DNA of 30,639 nt from Pseudomonadota bacterium (GCA_023428645.1 JAEYXD010000116.1:1-30639), one strand, 5' to 3'; positions 8,219-17,900 are shown, counted from the stretch's first letter. Numbers and translations are program-made. The notes: generated from the letters alone by a model not told the origin.

Positions 8219-8677
8219 ATGAACATCTGGGTCGACGCCGACGCCTGCCCTGGCGTCATCAAAGAGATATTGTTTCGGGCCGCGGAGCGCGCCAACGTCC
8301 TGACGACATTGGTTGCCAATCAAGGCATGCGCATTCCGCAATCACCGTTCATTCGCTTCACGCAAGTGGCGAGCGGCTTCGATGTCGCCGACAAGCACAT
8401 CGTGGCCGTCACCGCGCCCGGCGATCTGGTCATCACTGCCGATATTCCGCTCGCGGCCGCTGCGATCGAGAAAGGCGCGCATGCGCTGAATCCCCGCGGC
8501 GAGCTCTATACGCGCGACAACATCCGGGAGCGCCTGTCGATGCGCAACTTCATGGATGAGCTGCGCGGCAGCGGCGTTGCCACCGGCGGGCCGGCCGCAC
8601 TGAGCGCGCGCGACCGTGAGGCATTCGCGAACGCGCTCGACAAGTTCCTGCGCAAGCACGCACGGCAGACGCCGTAA
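8219..8677 (+). CDS. yaiI: UPF0178 (DUF188, YaiI/YqxD) protein
   Basis: A 152-residue soluble protein matching the UPF0178 family at full length. Diagnostic stretches are the N-terminal MNIWVDADACPGVIKEIL, the central DVADKHIVAVTAPGDLVITADIPLA and ALNPRGELYT. The repeated acidic residues of WVDADACP and TADIP recall PIN/NYN-type nuclease folds, a relationship proposed for this family, but activity has not been shown as far as I know. It has a weak ribosome binding site and starts 44 bp from the divergent oxygenase gene. It is followed by a 232-bp gap leading to the ABC exporter promoter. The C-terminal LRKHARQTP tail is basic. Confidence 0.93.
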   Translation: MNIWVDADACPGVIKEILFRAAERANVLTTLVANQGMRIPQSPFIRFTQVASGFDVADKHIVAVTAPGDLVITADIPLAAAAIEKGAHALNPRGELYTRDNIRERLSMRNFMDELRGSGVATGGPAALSARDREAFANALDKFLRKHARQTP

Positions 8678-8852
8678 GCCCGAAGTTCGCCACCGTCATC
8701 GGCGCAGGGCCCGCCCCACACGCCCGCGGACCGCGTCACGGAGTTCGCGCGCACCGTCATGGGGGCGGCGCGAACCAACGACGCTGCGTCCGACCGTCCT
8801 GTATCACAACAAGTCAACAACGTCTTGACCGGCTCTCAGCAATGTCGGCCAC

Positions 8853-8877
8853 ACGCACGCTCGTGCGTCTCTATAAT
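8853..8877 (+). promoter_or_regulatory. Candidate promoter -10 box with adjoining 16-bp palindrome, ABC exporter operon
   Basis: A consensus TATAAT lies at 8872-8877, 33 bp before the GTG of the ABC ATPase. Immediately upstream is a perfect inverted repeat ACGCACG-CT-CGTGCGT (8853-8868), in the spacer where a repressor or activator would sit. The -35 region 17 bp upstream (CCACAC) is poor; TTGACC at 8825-8830 is too far away (41 bp). The promoter may therefore be regulator-dependent. Confidence 0.45.
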
Positions 8878-8909
8878 TCAGCCCGTTTGCGTGACCCCGA
8901 GGAGCCTGC

Positions 8910-9836
8910 GTGCAGCCCATCATTGCCGTGTCCGATCTCGTCAAGACCTACGAAGGCGGCTTTCGCGCCCTGAAGGGCGTGGACCTCACGATCCGGCGCG
9001 GCGAGATCTTCGCGCTGCTCGGACCGAACGGCGCGGGCAAGACGACCCTCATCAACATCATCTGCGGCATCGTCAAGCCGACCTCCGGAACGGTGCTTGC
9101 CGACGGGCACGACATCGTCCGCGAGTTCCGCGCGGCGCGCGCAAAGATCGGGCTCGTGCCGCAAGAGCTGTCGACGGACGCGTTCGAAAGCGTATGGGCG
9201 ACGATGAAGTTCAGCCGCGGGCTGTTCGGCATGCCGCCGAACGACGCCTATCTCGAAAAGGTGCTGCGCGACCTGTCGCTGTGGGAGAAGAAGGATTCGA
9301 AGATCATGGCGCTCTCCGGCGGCATGAAGCGGCGGGTCCTGATCGCGAAGGCGCTCTCGCACGAGCCGCAGATCCTGTTTCTCGACGAGCCGACCGCGGG
9401 CGTCGACGTGGAGCTGCGCCGAGGCATGTGGGACATGGTGCGGGCGCTGCGCGAGAACGGCGTGACGATCATCCTGACGACGCACTACATCGAGGAAGCC
9501 GAGGAAATGGCCGATCGCATCGGCGTCATCAATCGCGGCGAGATCGTGCTGGTGGAAGACAAGAACGTGTTGATGCGCAAGCTCGGCCGCAAGCAGCTCA
9601 CGCTGCATTTGCAGGCACCGCTCACGGCGATCCCGCCGCAGCTGGCGAACCGCCAGCTCGAGCTCACGGCCGAAGGCACGCAGCTCGTCTACACGTTCGA
9701 CACTCAGACGGATTCGACCGGCATCGCGAGCCTGCTGCGGCAGCTGAACGAGCTCGGCATCGACTTCAAGGACCTGCACACCGAGGAAAGCTCGCTCGAG
9801 GAGATCTTCGTGACCCTGATCGGAGGCAAGCGATGA
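8910..9836 (+). CDS. ABC-2 type exporter, ATP-binding protein
   Basis: A 308-residue cytoplasmic ATPase. The nucleotide-binding domain has Walker A GPNGAGKTT (38-46), Q-loop VPQE (83-86), signature LSGGMKRR (135-142), Walker B ILFLDE (155-160) and the H-loop in TTHYIEEAEEMADRIG. A C-terminal accessory region (about 230-308) ends in the family motif TEESSLEEIFVTL, seen in DrrA/YadG/NatA-type exporters. It energises export of a drug, lipid or polysaccharide by the partner permease. The GTG start at 8910 has an excellent GAGGAG at 8899-8904. The stop overlaps the permease start as ATGA, so the two are translationally coupled. The substrate is not determinable; YadGH-like by overall similarity. 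Confidence 0.94.
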   Translation: MQPIIAVSDLVKTYEGGFRALKGVDLTIRRGEIFALLGPNGAGKTTLINIICGIVKPTSGTVLADGHDIVREFRAARAKIGLVPQELSTDAFESVWATMKFSRGLFGMPPNDAYLEKVLRDLSLWEKKDSKIMALSGGMKRRVLIAKALSHEPQILFLDEPTAGVDVELRRGMWDMVRALRENGVTIILTTHYIEEAEEMADRIGVINRGEIVLVEDKNVLMRKLGRKQLTLHLQAPLTAIPPQLANRQLELTAEGTQLVYTFDTQTDSTGIASLLRQLNELGIDFKDLHTEESSLEEIFVTLIGGKR

Positions 9837-10594
9837 ACACGTACGCCATTCGCGCGATCTACCACTTCGAAATGGCGCGCTGGTTTCGCACGCTCGTGCA
9901 GAGCATCGCCTCGCCCGTCATCTCGACCTCGCTGTATTTCGTCGTCTTCGGCGCTGCCATCGGCTCGCGCATCGCGGAGGTGGAGGGGGTCAGCTACGGC
10001 GCGTTCATCGTGCCGGGCCTCATCATGCTGTCGATCCTGACCGAGAGCATCTCGAACGCCTCCTTCGGCATCTACATGCCGCGCTACGCGGGCACGATCT
10101 ACGAAGTGCTGTCCGCGCCCGTGTCGTTCGTGGAGATCGTGACCGGCTATGTCGGGGCCGCGGCCTCGAAGTCGATCATGCTCGGGCTCGTCATTCTCGC
10201 GACCGCGCGCGTGTTCGTGCCATTCGAGATCCAGCATCCGGTCTGGATGGTCGCGTTTCTGGTGCTGACGTCCGTCACGTTCAGCCTGTTCGGCTTCATC
10301 ATCGGCATCTGGGCCAGCGGCTGGGAGAAGCTGCAGGTCATCCCGATCCTCGTCATCACGCCGCTCGCGTTCCTGGGCGGCAGTTTCTATTCGATCAGCA
10401 TGCTGCCGCCGGTATGGCAGAAGATCACGCTGTTCAATCCCGTCGTGTATCTGATCAGCGGCTTTCGCTGGAGCTTCTACGGCATCTCGGACGTGGGCGT
10501 CGGCATCAGCCTCGCGATGACCGTGCTGTTCATGGCGATCTTCATCGCCATCATCGGCTGGATGTTCAAGACGGGATATCGACTGAAGACGTGA
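9833..10594 (+). CDS. ABC-2 type exporter, permease protein
   Basis: A 253-residue membrane protein with six predicted helices, starting MNTYAIRAIYHFEMARWFRT. Segments such as FIVPGLIMLSILTES, PRYAGTIYEVLSAPVSFVEIV and FNPVVYLISGFRWSFYGI match the ABC2_membrane (YadH/NodJ-type) family, in which the short loop after helix 2 couples to the ATPase. The ATG at 9833-9835 overlaps the ATPase stop by four bases. The same reading frame is open far upstream through the ATPase gene, but that part is not protein-like, so no fusion is implied. It ends 10 bp before the convergent TetR gene, leaving almost no room for a conventional terminator. Confidence 0.93.
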   Translation: MNTYAIRAIYHFEMARWFRTLVQSIASPVISTSLYFVVFGAAIGSRIAEVEGVSYGAFIVPGLIMLSILTESISNASFGIYMPRYAGTIYEVLSAPVSFVEIVTGYVGAAASKSIMLGLVILATARVFVPFEIQHPVWMVAFLVLTSVTFSLFGFIIGIWASGWEKLQVIPILVITPLAFLGGSFYSISMLPPVWQKITLFNPVVYLISGFRWSFYGISDVGVGISLAMTVLFMAIFIAIIGWMFKTGYRLKT

Positions 10595-10604
10595 TGCCGC
10601 GGGC

Positions 10605-11282
10605 CTACGAATCGCCTCTGCGTGGCGAGCCCTTGCCGCGCGCTTCGAGACCGAGCTGAAACAGCTCGACGAAGCGCTCGGCGACTTGAGCCGCGCTGAG
10701 CGATTCGTCGGCGCGATACCAGTAGGCAATCCAGTTCATCGCGCCGGCGAGCGCGAACGCCGTGATCTTCGCGTCGCACTTGCGGATCGAGCCGTCGAGC
10801 GCGCCTTCCTTGATCAGGCCGCGCAGGCCCTGGTCGATCTCGGATTTGAGCGCGCGCACCTTCCTGCTCATCGCGGCGCTCAAGTCCTGATTCTCGGCCT
10901 GCACCATGCACCAGCCGAAATCGGACGTGATCGCCTCCGCGTAGCGCGTCATCACGGAGGACAGCCGTTCCAGCGCCGTCGCCCGGGAGTCTTCGATCTC
11001 CTCGAACGCCTCCTTGATCTGACGCAAGCCCGCGTGGAAACACTCGAACAGGAGCTGTTCCTTGTTCTCGACGTAGTGATACACGGTCGGCTTCGTGACG
11101 TTCAGCGCCCGCGCGACGTCGTCGATCGAAGTGTTGTGATAGCCGCGCTCGCGAAAGCAGCGCGCGGCCGTGAGGATCACGGCGTAACGCTTCTTTTCCC
11201 GATCGCGAACGCGCTCGTCGGGCGATTGCCACAATGCGACCGTCGCCAGCTGCGGCGGTGATTTTTTCGGTGCCTTCTTCAC
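10605..11282 (-). CDS. TetR/AcrR family transcriptional regulator
   Basis: About 225 residues with an N-terminal helix-turn-helix (residues 30-78): KRYAVILTAARCFRERGYHN, then TSIDDVARALNVTKPTVYHY and the usual VENKEQLL start of helix 4. The remaining helices form a ligand-binding domain that would sense a small molecule, plausibly an acyl-CoA given the neighbours. I chose GTG at 11282 because AGGAG lies 14 bases upstream and the preceding 25 codons are low-complexity; a longer ATG start at 11357 is possible. It follows bkdB on the same strand after about 100 bp and is probably cotranscribed with, or regulates, the icmF-bkd operon. TetR genes next to icmF are known in other Proteobacteria. It could instead act on the convergent ABC exporter. 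Confidence 0.9.
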   Translation of the reverse strand: MKKAPKKSPPQLATVALWQSPDERVRDREKKRYAVILTAARCFRERGYHNTSIDDVARALNVTKPTVYHYVENKEQLLFECFHAGLRQIKEAFEEIEDSRATALERLSSVMTRYAEAITSDFGWCMVQAENQDLSAAMSRKVRALKSEIDQGLRGLIKEGALDGSIRKCDAKITAFALAGAMNWIAYWYRADESLSAAQVAERFVELFQLGLEARGKGSPRRGDS

Positions 11283-11381
11283 GGCTACGAACGATGCTCC
11301 TGGACTTCGACTGGGCGAAACGCACGCGAGAGGCGGCGTTCGCTTCACGCGGCTCACATGACCGAGCGCATGACGGCTCGC

Positions 11382-12647
11382 TCAACCCGACTCGCCGGGG
11401 ATGAACAGCATCGCCGGGTGTTCGAGCATGTCCTTGAGCGCTTGAATGAGCGCGGCAGCGACATGGCCATCGATGAAACGATGATCGAACGACGACGACA
11501 GATTCATCATGCGACGTACGGCGACGGCACCGCCGATCACGACCGGCCGCTCGACCGCGCGATTCACGCCGATGATCGCGAGCTCCGGCGCATTGATGAT
11601 CGGCGTGGAGACGATGCCGCCGAGCTTGCCGAGGCTCGACAGCGTAATCGTCGAGCCGCTCAGCTCCTCGCGCGTCGCCGTATTCGTGCGCGCGGCCTCC
11701 GCTACGCGGCGGATCTCGGCGGCAATGTCCCACAGCGTGCGGCTTTGCGCGTTGCGCACGACCGGAACCTTGAGCCCGTCGGGCGTCTGGGTCGCGATGC
11801 CGACGTGCACGGCCCGATGCCGCCGCAGGACGTTGCGCTCGGCATCGTACAACGCATTGCACTCGGGGAACTCACGCAATGCGCGGGTCAATGCAATGAC
11901 CAGAAATGGCAGATAGCTCAGCTGCTCGTTGCGCTGGCGCGTGGCGTTCAAATGCGTGCGCAAGGATTCGAGCTCGGTGACGTCGATCTCCTCGACATAG
12001 GCGAAGTGCGGAATCGTGCGCTTGGCATCGACCATGCGTTGAGCGATCACGCGCCGCAGGCCGATGACCTTGACTTCGTCGATCTCGCCTTCCTCGCCGT
12101 CGGCGTGCGATGGTGCCGGTCGAGCCGCGCCACCGGCCGCGACGACGGCGTCGAAATCCTGGCGTGTGATGCGGCCGTGCGGCCCCGACCCGGCCACGCC
12201 GTGCAGATCGATACCGGCCTCGCGAGCCTGGCGGCGGATGGCGGGTGACGTTCGCACGCGCGCGCGCTGAATCGGCACCGGCTCCGCGGCACCCGTCGTC
12301 TTGCGCGTGACCGTCGGCTCGGCTGACGCAGGCGCCGCGGCCTCCGCCGTGTTCGCGCTGCGCGCGGGAGCGGCCGTGCTCATGCTTGCGACGCTCGAGG
12401 ACGCGGACTCGAGATCGAACGCGATCAGCTCGGTGCCCACCGGAATGCGATCGCCGGGCTCGCCCGCGATCGCAACGATCTTGCCTGAAACCGGCGCCGA
12501 GACTTCGACGACCGCCTTTTCCGTCATCACTTCGGCGACGATGTCGTCTTCCTTCACGACGTCGCCGAGCTTCACTCGCCAGGCGACGATTTCGGCGTCG
12601 ACCGTGCCTTCGCCCAGATCGGGCAGCTTGAAGACGAAGCGGCTCAT
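11382..12647 (-). CDS. bkdB: Branched-chain 2-oxoacid dehydrogenase E2 (dihydrolipoyl acyltransferase)
   Basis: A 421-residue E2 core enzyme. It has one lipoyl domain (residues 1-78) with the lipoylated lysine K44 in EVMTEKAVVE, an Ala/Thr/Pro-rich flexible linker (80-135), a peripheral subunit-binding domain (about 138-175, RTSPAIRRQAREAGIDLHG...GRITRQDF) that holds E1 or E3, and a C-terminal catalytic domain (195-421) with the H389-x-x-x-D393 acyltransferase motif in SSFDHRFIDGH. It transfers the branched acyl group from lipoate to CoA. The ATG at 12647 overlaps the stop of bkdA2 (ATGA). The frame stays open far upstream, but that part is a shadow of bkdA2. The Gly-Glu-rich start (KLPDLGEGTVDAEIV) and the neighbours favour the branched-chain complex over pyruvate dehydrogenase. 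Confidence 0.93.
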   Translation of the reverse strand: MSRFVFKLPDLGEGTVDAEIVAWRVKLGDVVKEDDIVAEVMTEKAVVEVSAPVSGKIVAIAGEPGDRIPVGTELIAFDLESASSSVASMSTAAPARSANTAEAAAPASAEPTVTRKTTGAAEPVPIQRARVRTSPAIRRQAREAGIDLHGVAGSGPHGRITRQDFDAVVAAGGAARPAPSHADGEEGEIDEVKVIGLRRVIAQRMVDAKRTIPHFAYVEEIDVTELESLRTHLNATRQRNEQLSYLPFLVIALTRALREFPECNALYDAERNVLRRHRAVHVGIATQTPDGLKVPVVRNAQSRTLWDIAAEIRRVAEAARTNTATREELSGSTITLSSLGKLGGIVSTPIINAPELAIIGVNRAVERPVVIGGAVAVRRMMNLSSSFDHRFIDGHVAAALIQALKDMLEHPAMLFIPGESG

Positions 12648-13660
12648 TGCTCCTCCATCACTGTGCGCAACGCGGCGGCGATGCGCTGCTGTCCCGGGAA
12701 GTATTCCCACTCGAAGGCGTGCGGGTACGGCGTGTCCCAGCCCGTCACCCGCTGGATCGGCGCTTCCAGGTCCCAGAAGCATTCCTCTTGGATCGTGCTC
12801 GACAGCTCGGCGCCGAAGCCGCTGAAGCGGGTCGCCTCGTGGACGACGACGCAGCGGCCCGTCTTGCGAACCGAAGCCGCGATCGTCTCGACATCGAGCG
12901 GCACGAGCGTGCGCACGTCGATGATCTCGGCATCGATGCCTGCCTGCCTCACTGCGGCCTCGGCGACATGAACCTCCGTGCCGTACGTCAGAATGGTCAC
13001 GGCATCGCCGGGACGCACGACCACCGCCTTCGACAACGGCACCGTGTAATAGCCCTCGGGAACCTCGCCCTTCGGATGAACACTCCACGGCACCGCCGGC
13101 TTGTGCGGATCGCCGTCGAACGGACCGTTGTAGATGCGCTTCGGCTCGAAGAAGATGACTGGATCGTCGTCCTCGATCGCGCTGATCAACAGGCCTTTCG
13201 CGTCGTACGGATTCGATGGCACGACGACCTTCAGGCCGCTGACGTGCGTGAAGATGCCTTCCGGACTCTGCGAGTGCGTCTGCCCGCCGCGGATGCCGCC
13301 GCCCGTCGGCATGCGCACCGTGACGGGCGCGTAGAATTCGCCGGCGCTGCGATAACGCAGACGCGCGAGCTCGCTCACGATCTGGTCGAACGCCGGGTAC
13401 ACATAGTCGGCGAACTGGATTTCGGCCACCGGGCGCAGCCCGTTCACGCCCATGCCGATCGCCGCGCCGATGATGCCGCCTTCCGCGATCGGCGCGTCGA
13501 GCACGCGGTGCTCGCCGTATTTGCGCTGCAGACCGTCGGTGACGCGGAACACGCCGCCGAAGTAGCCGATGTCCTGACCGAGCAGCACGACCGCGGGGTC
13601 GCGCGCGAGCATCGTGTCCAGCGCCGAGTTCAGCGCCTGGATCATGTTCATTTGTGCCAC
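12644..13660 (-). CDS. bkdA2: Branched-chain 2-oxoacid dehydrogenase E1 beta subunit
   Basis: A 338-residue transketolase-type subunit. The pyrimidine-binding domain includes E60 in LDAPIAEGGIIG, the conserved glutamate that activates thiamine diphosphate, and the GGIRGGQTHSQSPEG loop near the active site. The C-terminal transketolase domain (about 210-330) contains DAEIIDVRTLVPLD and VVHEATRFSGFGAE. With BkdA1 it forms the alpha2beta2 E1, which decarboxylates 2-oxoisovalerate, 2-oxoisocaproate and 2-oxo-3-methylvalerate. The GTG start at 13660 follows the bkdA1 stop after one base, with GGAG about ten bases before it; an ATG three codons later is an alternative. Length and segments such as ISAIEDDDPVIFFEPKRIY are typical of BkdA2/BCKDHB. 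Confidence 0.95.
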   Translation of the reverse strand: MAQMNMIQALNSALDTMLARDPAVVLLGQDIGYFGGVFRVTDGLQRKYGEHRVLDAPIAEGGIIGAAIGMGVNGLRPVAEIQFADYVYPAFDQIVSELARLRYRSAGEFYAPVTVRMPTGGGIRGGQTHSQSPEGIFTHVSGLKVVVPSNPYDAKGLLISAIEDDDPVIFFEPKRIYNGPFDGDPHKPAVPWSVHPKGEVPEGYYTVPLSKAVVVRPGDAVTILTYGTEVHVAEAAVRQAGIDAEIIDVRTLVPLDVETIAASVRKTGRCVVVHEATRFSGFGAELSSTIQEECFWDLEAPIQRVTGWDTPYPHAFEWEYFPGQQRIAAALRTVMEEQ

Positions 13661-13661
13661 G

Positions 13662-14942
13662 TTATTTCGCTCCGCGCTCGAATTGCTCGCGCTGCCGCCG
13701 CAGGTGGGTCGGCATGTCCTTGAACACGTCCTCGAACATCGTGAGCGGATCGAGCTGCGGGCCGTCGTTCATCTGCCCTGCTTCGAGCGCCTCCTTCCAG
13801 CACGCCGCGACATGCGCTTCGAGCTCCTTTTCGAGCGCCGCGTGCCGCTCCTCCGACCATTCGCCGAGCGCGATCAGGTGCAGCTTGAGCCGCTCCACCG
13901 GGTCGCCGAGCGGCCACAGCTTGTATTCGTCCTTCGGCCGGTAGCGCGATGGATCGTCGCTCGTCGAATGCGCGCCTGCGCGATACGTGACGTGCTCGAT
14001 CAACGTCGGCCCGCCTCCCTTGCGGGCGCGCTCGGCGGCCCATTGCGTGACGGCATAGACCGCGAGGAAATCATTGCCGTCGACGCGAATGCCGGGAAAT
14101 CCATAGCCGTGCGCGCTCTCGGCGAACGTGCGCCGCTCGCCGCCCGCGAAACCTTGAAACGTCGAGATCGCCCATTGGTTGTTCACGACATTGAGAATCA
14201 CCGGCGCCTGGTAGACCGACGCGAACGTCATGCCGTAGTGATAGTCAGCCTCGGACGTGCTGCCCTCGCCGATCCAGCTCGCGGCGATGCGATCCTCGCC
14301 TTTGATCGCCGATGCCATCGCCCAGCCGACGGCTTGCGGATACTGGGTCGCGAGATTGCCCGAGATCGAGAAGATGTTGCCCGCGCGCGTGTGATAGAAC
14401 ACCGGCATCTGCCGCCCCTTGCACATGTCGCGCGTGTTCGACAGGCACTGGCACATGAGCTCGACCGGGCTGCGGCCGCGCGCGATCTGCAGCCCTTGAT
14501 TGCGATACGAGGGGAACAGCATGTCGTCCGGACGCAGCGCCATCGCCGACGCGACGGACACCGCCTCTTCGCCAAACGAACGAACGTAGAAGGAGATGCG
14601 GCCCTGCCGCTGCATGCGCTGCATGCGGTCGTCCATCAGCCTTGTCAGCAGCATGTGGCGCAGGCCGATCTGCAGCTCCGTCGCGTCGAGATGCGGATTC
14701 CACGGACCGACGTCACGATGGCTCTCATCGAGAACCCGCACGAGCGTCGACGCGAGCTGCTCGACATCGCGCGCCTTCGCCGTCACTTCCGGCCGTGCGA
14801 CGGCGCCCGCGGCAGAGATCCGCACATAACTGAAATCGGGCGTATCGCCCGGCCGCGCGGGCGGATGCGGCACGTGCAGGCGCGAGCGCCATCCTGCCGA
14901 ATTCACGTTCATGGGGGCGATTCGCGGCTGTCCATCGGTCAT
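13662..14942 (-). CDS. bkdA1: Branched-chain 2-oxoacid dehydrogenase E1 alpha subunit
   Basis: A 426-residue thiamine diphosphate-dependent subunit. The cofactor motif runs from GEG (225-227, ASWIGEGSTSEADYH) to NN (254-255, LNVVNNQWAIS), binding Mg2+ and diphosphate. Further family segments are SYRNQGLQIARG, QMPVFYHTRAGNIFSISGNL and the loop YRAGAHSTSDDPSRYR, which resembles the phosphorylation loop of BCKDHA. The long N-terminal arm (about 1-75) is a feature of branched-chain rather than pyruvate E1 alpha. I chose ATG at 14942 because GAGGAG lies six bases upstream; an in-frame start 13 codons earlier would overlap that site. It is 13 bp downstream of icmF. Confidence 0.95.
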   Translation of the reverse strand: MTDGQPRIAPMNVNSAGWRSRLHVPHPPARPGDTPDFSYVRISAAGAVARPEVTAKARDVEQLASTLVRVLDESHRDVGPWNPHLDATELQIGLRHMLLTRLMDDRMQRMQRQGRISFYVRSFGEEAVSVASAMALRPDDMLFPSYRNQGLQIARGRSPVELMCQCLSNTRDMCKGRQMPVFYHTRAGNIFSISGNLATQYPQAVGWAMASAIKGEDRIAASWIGEGSTSEADYHYGMTFASVYQAPVILNVVNNQWAISTFQGFAGGERRTFAESAHGYGFPGIRVDGNDFLAVYAVTQWAAERARKGGGPTLIEHVTYRAGAHSTSDDPSRYRPKDEYKLWPLGDPVERLKLHLIALGEWSEERHAALEKELEAHVAACWKEALEAGQMNDGPQLDPLTMFEDVFKDMPTHLRRQREQFERGAK

Positions 14943-14955
14943 AGCGTCTCCTCGA

Positions 14956-17900
14956 TCAAACATTGCGGCGGTACTGGCCACCGACTTCGTACAGGGCTCG
15001 CGAGATCTGGCCGAGCGAGCACACCTTGACGGCGTTCATGAGCTCCGCGAACACGTTGCCGCCGGCAGTGGCCGCGCGCTGCAACTGCTCGAGCGCGACC
15101 GGCGCCGCGGCGGCATTGCGAGCCTGGAAGGCGCGCACCGCGGCCACCTGAAAATCCTTTTCCGCGGTCGTGGAGCGAATGAGCGCGGCGTGCTTGTGGG
15201 CCTCGCCCGCGTCGTGCGCCGACAAGAACGTGTTCACGCCGATCAGCGGCAGCGATCCGTCGTGCTTCAACCGCTCGTAGTGCATGCTTTCCTCCTGGAT
15301 CTTGCCGCGCTGATACATCGTCTCCATCGCGCCAAGCACGCCACCGCGCTCCGAAATCGAATCGAACTCCTTGTAAACCGCCTCCTCGACGAGATCGGTG
15401 AGCTGCTCCATGAAGAACGAGCCTTGCCAGGCGTTCTCGTTCTTGTTGAGTCCCAGCTCGCGATTGATGATGAGCTGGATCGCGACTGCGCGGCGCACGC
15501 TTTCTTCCGTCGGCGTCGTCAACGCTTCGTCGTACGCGTTCGTGTGCAGCGAATTGCAGTTGTCCAACAACGCATACAGCGCCTGCAGCGTCGTGCGGAT
15601 GTCGTTGAACTGGATTTCCTGCGCGTGCAGCGAGCGGCCCGAGGTCTGAATGTGGTACTTCAGCATCTGACTGCGGGCGCCGCCGCCATACAGGTCGCGC
15701 ATCGCGCGCGCCCAGATGCGACGGGCGACGCGACCGATCACCGCGTACTCGGGGTCCATGCCGTTCGAGAAAAAGAACGACAGGTTCGGCGCGAAGTCGT
15801 CGATCTTCATGCCGCGCGCGAGATAGTACTCGACGATCGTGAAGCCGTTCGCGAGCGTGAAGGCGAGCTGACTGATCGGATTCGCACCGGCCTCGGCGAT
15901 GTGATAGCCCGAGATCGATACGGAATAGAAATTGCGCACCTTGTGATCGATGAAGTACTGCTGCACGTCGCCCATCATGCGCAGGGCGAACTCGGTCGAG
16001 AAAATGCAGGTGTTCTGCGCCTGGTCCTCCTTCAGGATGTCCGCCTGCACCGTGCCGCGCACGAGCGCCTTCGCCTCGGCGGCGAGGCGCGCATGTTCCT
16101 CGGCGCTCAACACACCCTCCCCGATCAATTGCTCGCTCGTCATACCGAGCAGCGCAATCCCGGTGCCATCGTGACCGTCCGGCAGCTCGCCCTCGTAGTG
16201 CGGCACGATGCCGCCGCGCGCGCGAATGTCCTCGTGTACCGCTGCGATCGTGCGTTCCGCCGCCGGCCAGCGGCCCTGCTCGCGCAGGAAGCGCTCGACC
16301 CGCTGATCGATTGCCGTGTTCATGAACATCGCCAGGATCATCGGCGCCGGGCCGTTGATCGTCATCGACACCGACGTCGCCGGCGCGCAGAGATCGAAGC
16401 CGGAATACAGCTTCTTCATGTCGTCGAGCGTGGCGATCGATACGCCTGAGTTGCCCACGCGCCCGTAGACGTCCGGGCGCGTATCCGGGTCTTCGCCGTA
16501 CAACGTCGTCGAGTCGAACGCGGTCGACAATCGCGTGGCCTCGTGCCCACGCGCGAGATAATGAAAGCGGCGATTGGTGCGCTCAGGACCGCCTTCGCCC
16601 GCGAACATGCGAATGGGATCTTCCGCTTCGCGACGATAGGGATACACGCCGCCCGTGTAGGGATACGCGCCGGGCAGATTCTCCGTGAGGATGAAGCGCA
16701 GCGTCTCGCCCCAATCGCCGAACCGCGGCACGGCGATTTTCGGGATGGGATTGCCGCTCAGCGAGAGCGTGTAGTTGTCGCCGGAGATGACGCGGTCGCG
16801 GACCTTGTATGCATACTTTTCGTCCGTGACGCCGCGCGCGCGCTGCGCCCAGCGCTTCAGCTCGCCGACCCCTTCCGGGCCGATCGCGTCGAGGCTCGCG
16901 TTGTACGCCGCACGCAGCTCGCGGCGCGCCGATTCGAGCGACGCATCGGTCACCGCGTCGTCCGCGAAGCGTTCGAGCGGACTCGGCAGCGCCGGGTCAT
17001 GCAACGCCTTCAGCGACTCATGGAACCCGAAGGCGCGGCGGGCGGCCGCGACCGAAGCTTCGATTTCCTCGCGTGCTTTCCGGCCGGCCGCGGCGATCTC
17101 GGCGAGATACCGCATGCGGGTTCCTGGAATCAACGGATCGCGGGAGACGAATTCCGTCGCGCCAGGATCCGCGACGTGCCACGCGGCCGCATTCGCGCCA
17201 GCCGCTTGCGCCTTCGCATCGAGCAGCCGGCAGAGCTCGGCGAACAGGCGATTCACGCCCGGATCGTTGAAGCGGCTGGCGATCGTCGGGAAGACCGGCA
17301 CCTCGGCATCGGACAGCTGCGCCTGATCACGATGATTGCGCCGCCACTGCTTGCGGACATCGCGCAACGCATCCTCCGCGCCGCGCTTCTCGAACTTGTT
17401 GAGGACGATCACGTCGGCGAAGTCCAGCATGTCGATCTTCTCGAGCTGACTCGCGGCGCCGTACTCGCTCGTCATCACGTAAGCCGACAGATCGACGAGA
17501 TCCGCGATCTCGGTATCGGACTGACCGATGCCGGCGGTCTCGACGATGATGAGATCGAACTTCGCGAGCTTCAGCAGCCCGATCACTTCACTCAAGACCG
17601 CGCTCGTCGCCGAGTTCCGCCGCCGCGTCGCCAACGAGCGCATGAACACTTCGTTCGCGGCCAGCGAATTCATGCGAATACGATCGCCGAGCAGCGCGCC
17701 GCCCGAGCGGCGTCGGGTCGGGTCCATCGCCAGTACCGCGATCTGCCGGCCAGGAAAATGCCGCAAGAAGCGTTGCAGCAGCTCGTCGTTGAGGCTGGAC
17801 TTGCCCGCGCCGCCGGTGCCGGTCAAACCCAGCACGGGAGTGCGGCTCTTGGAAGCGGCGAGCGCGCGTCGAATGTCGTCGCTGCCGTCGGCTGGCGCGG

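Noticed and set aside
8759..9832. Upstream extension of the ABC permease frame through the ATPase gene
   Set aside because: The extension translates to Arg/Ala-rich nonsense in the +2 frame of the ATPase. The ATGA overlap at 9833 is the proper junction, so there is no fusion.
12648..13088. N-terminal extension of bkdB
   Set aside because: The open frame runs through bkdA2, but the lipoyl domain begins exactly at the ATG at 12647.
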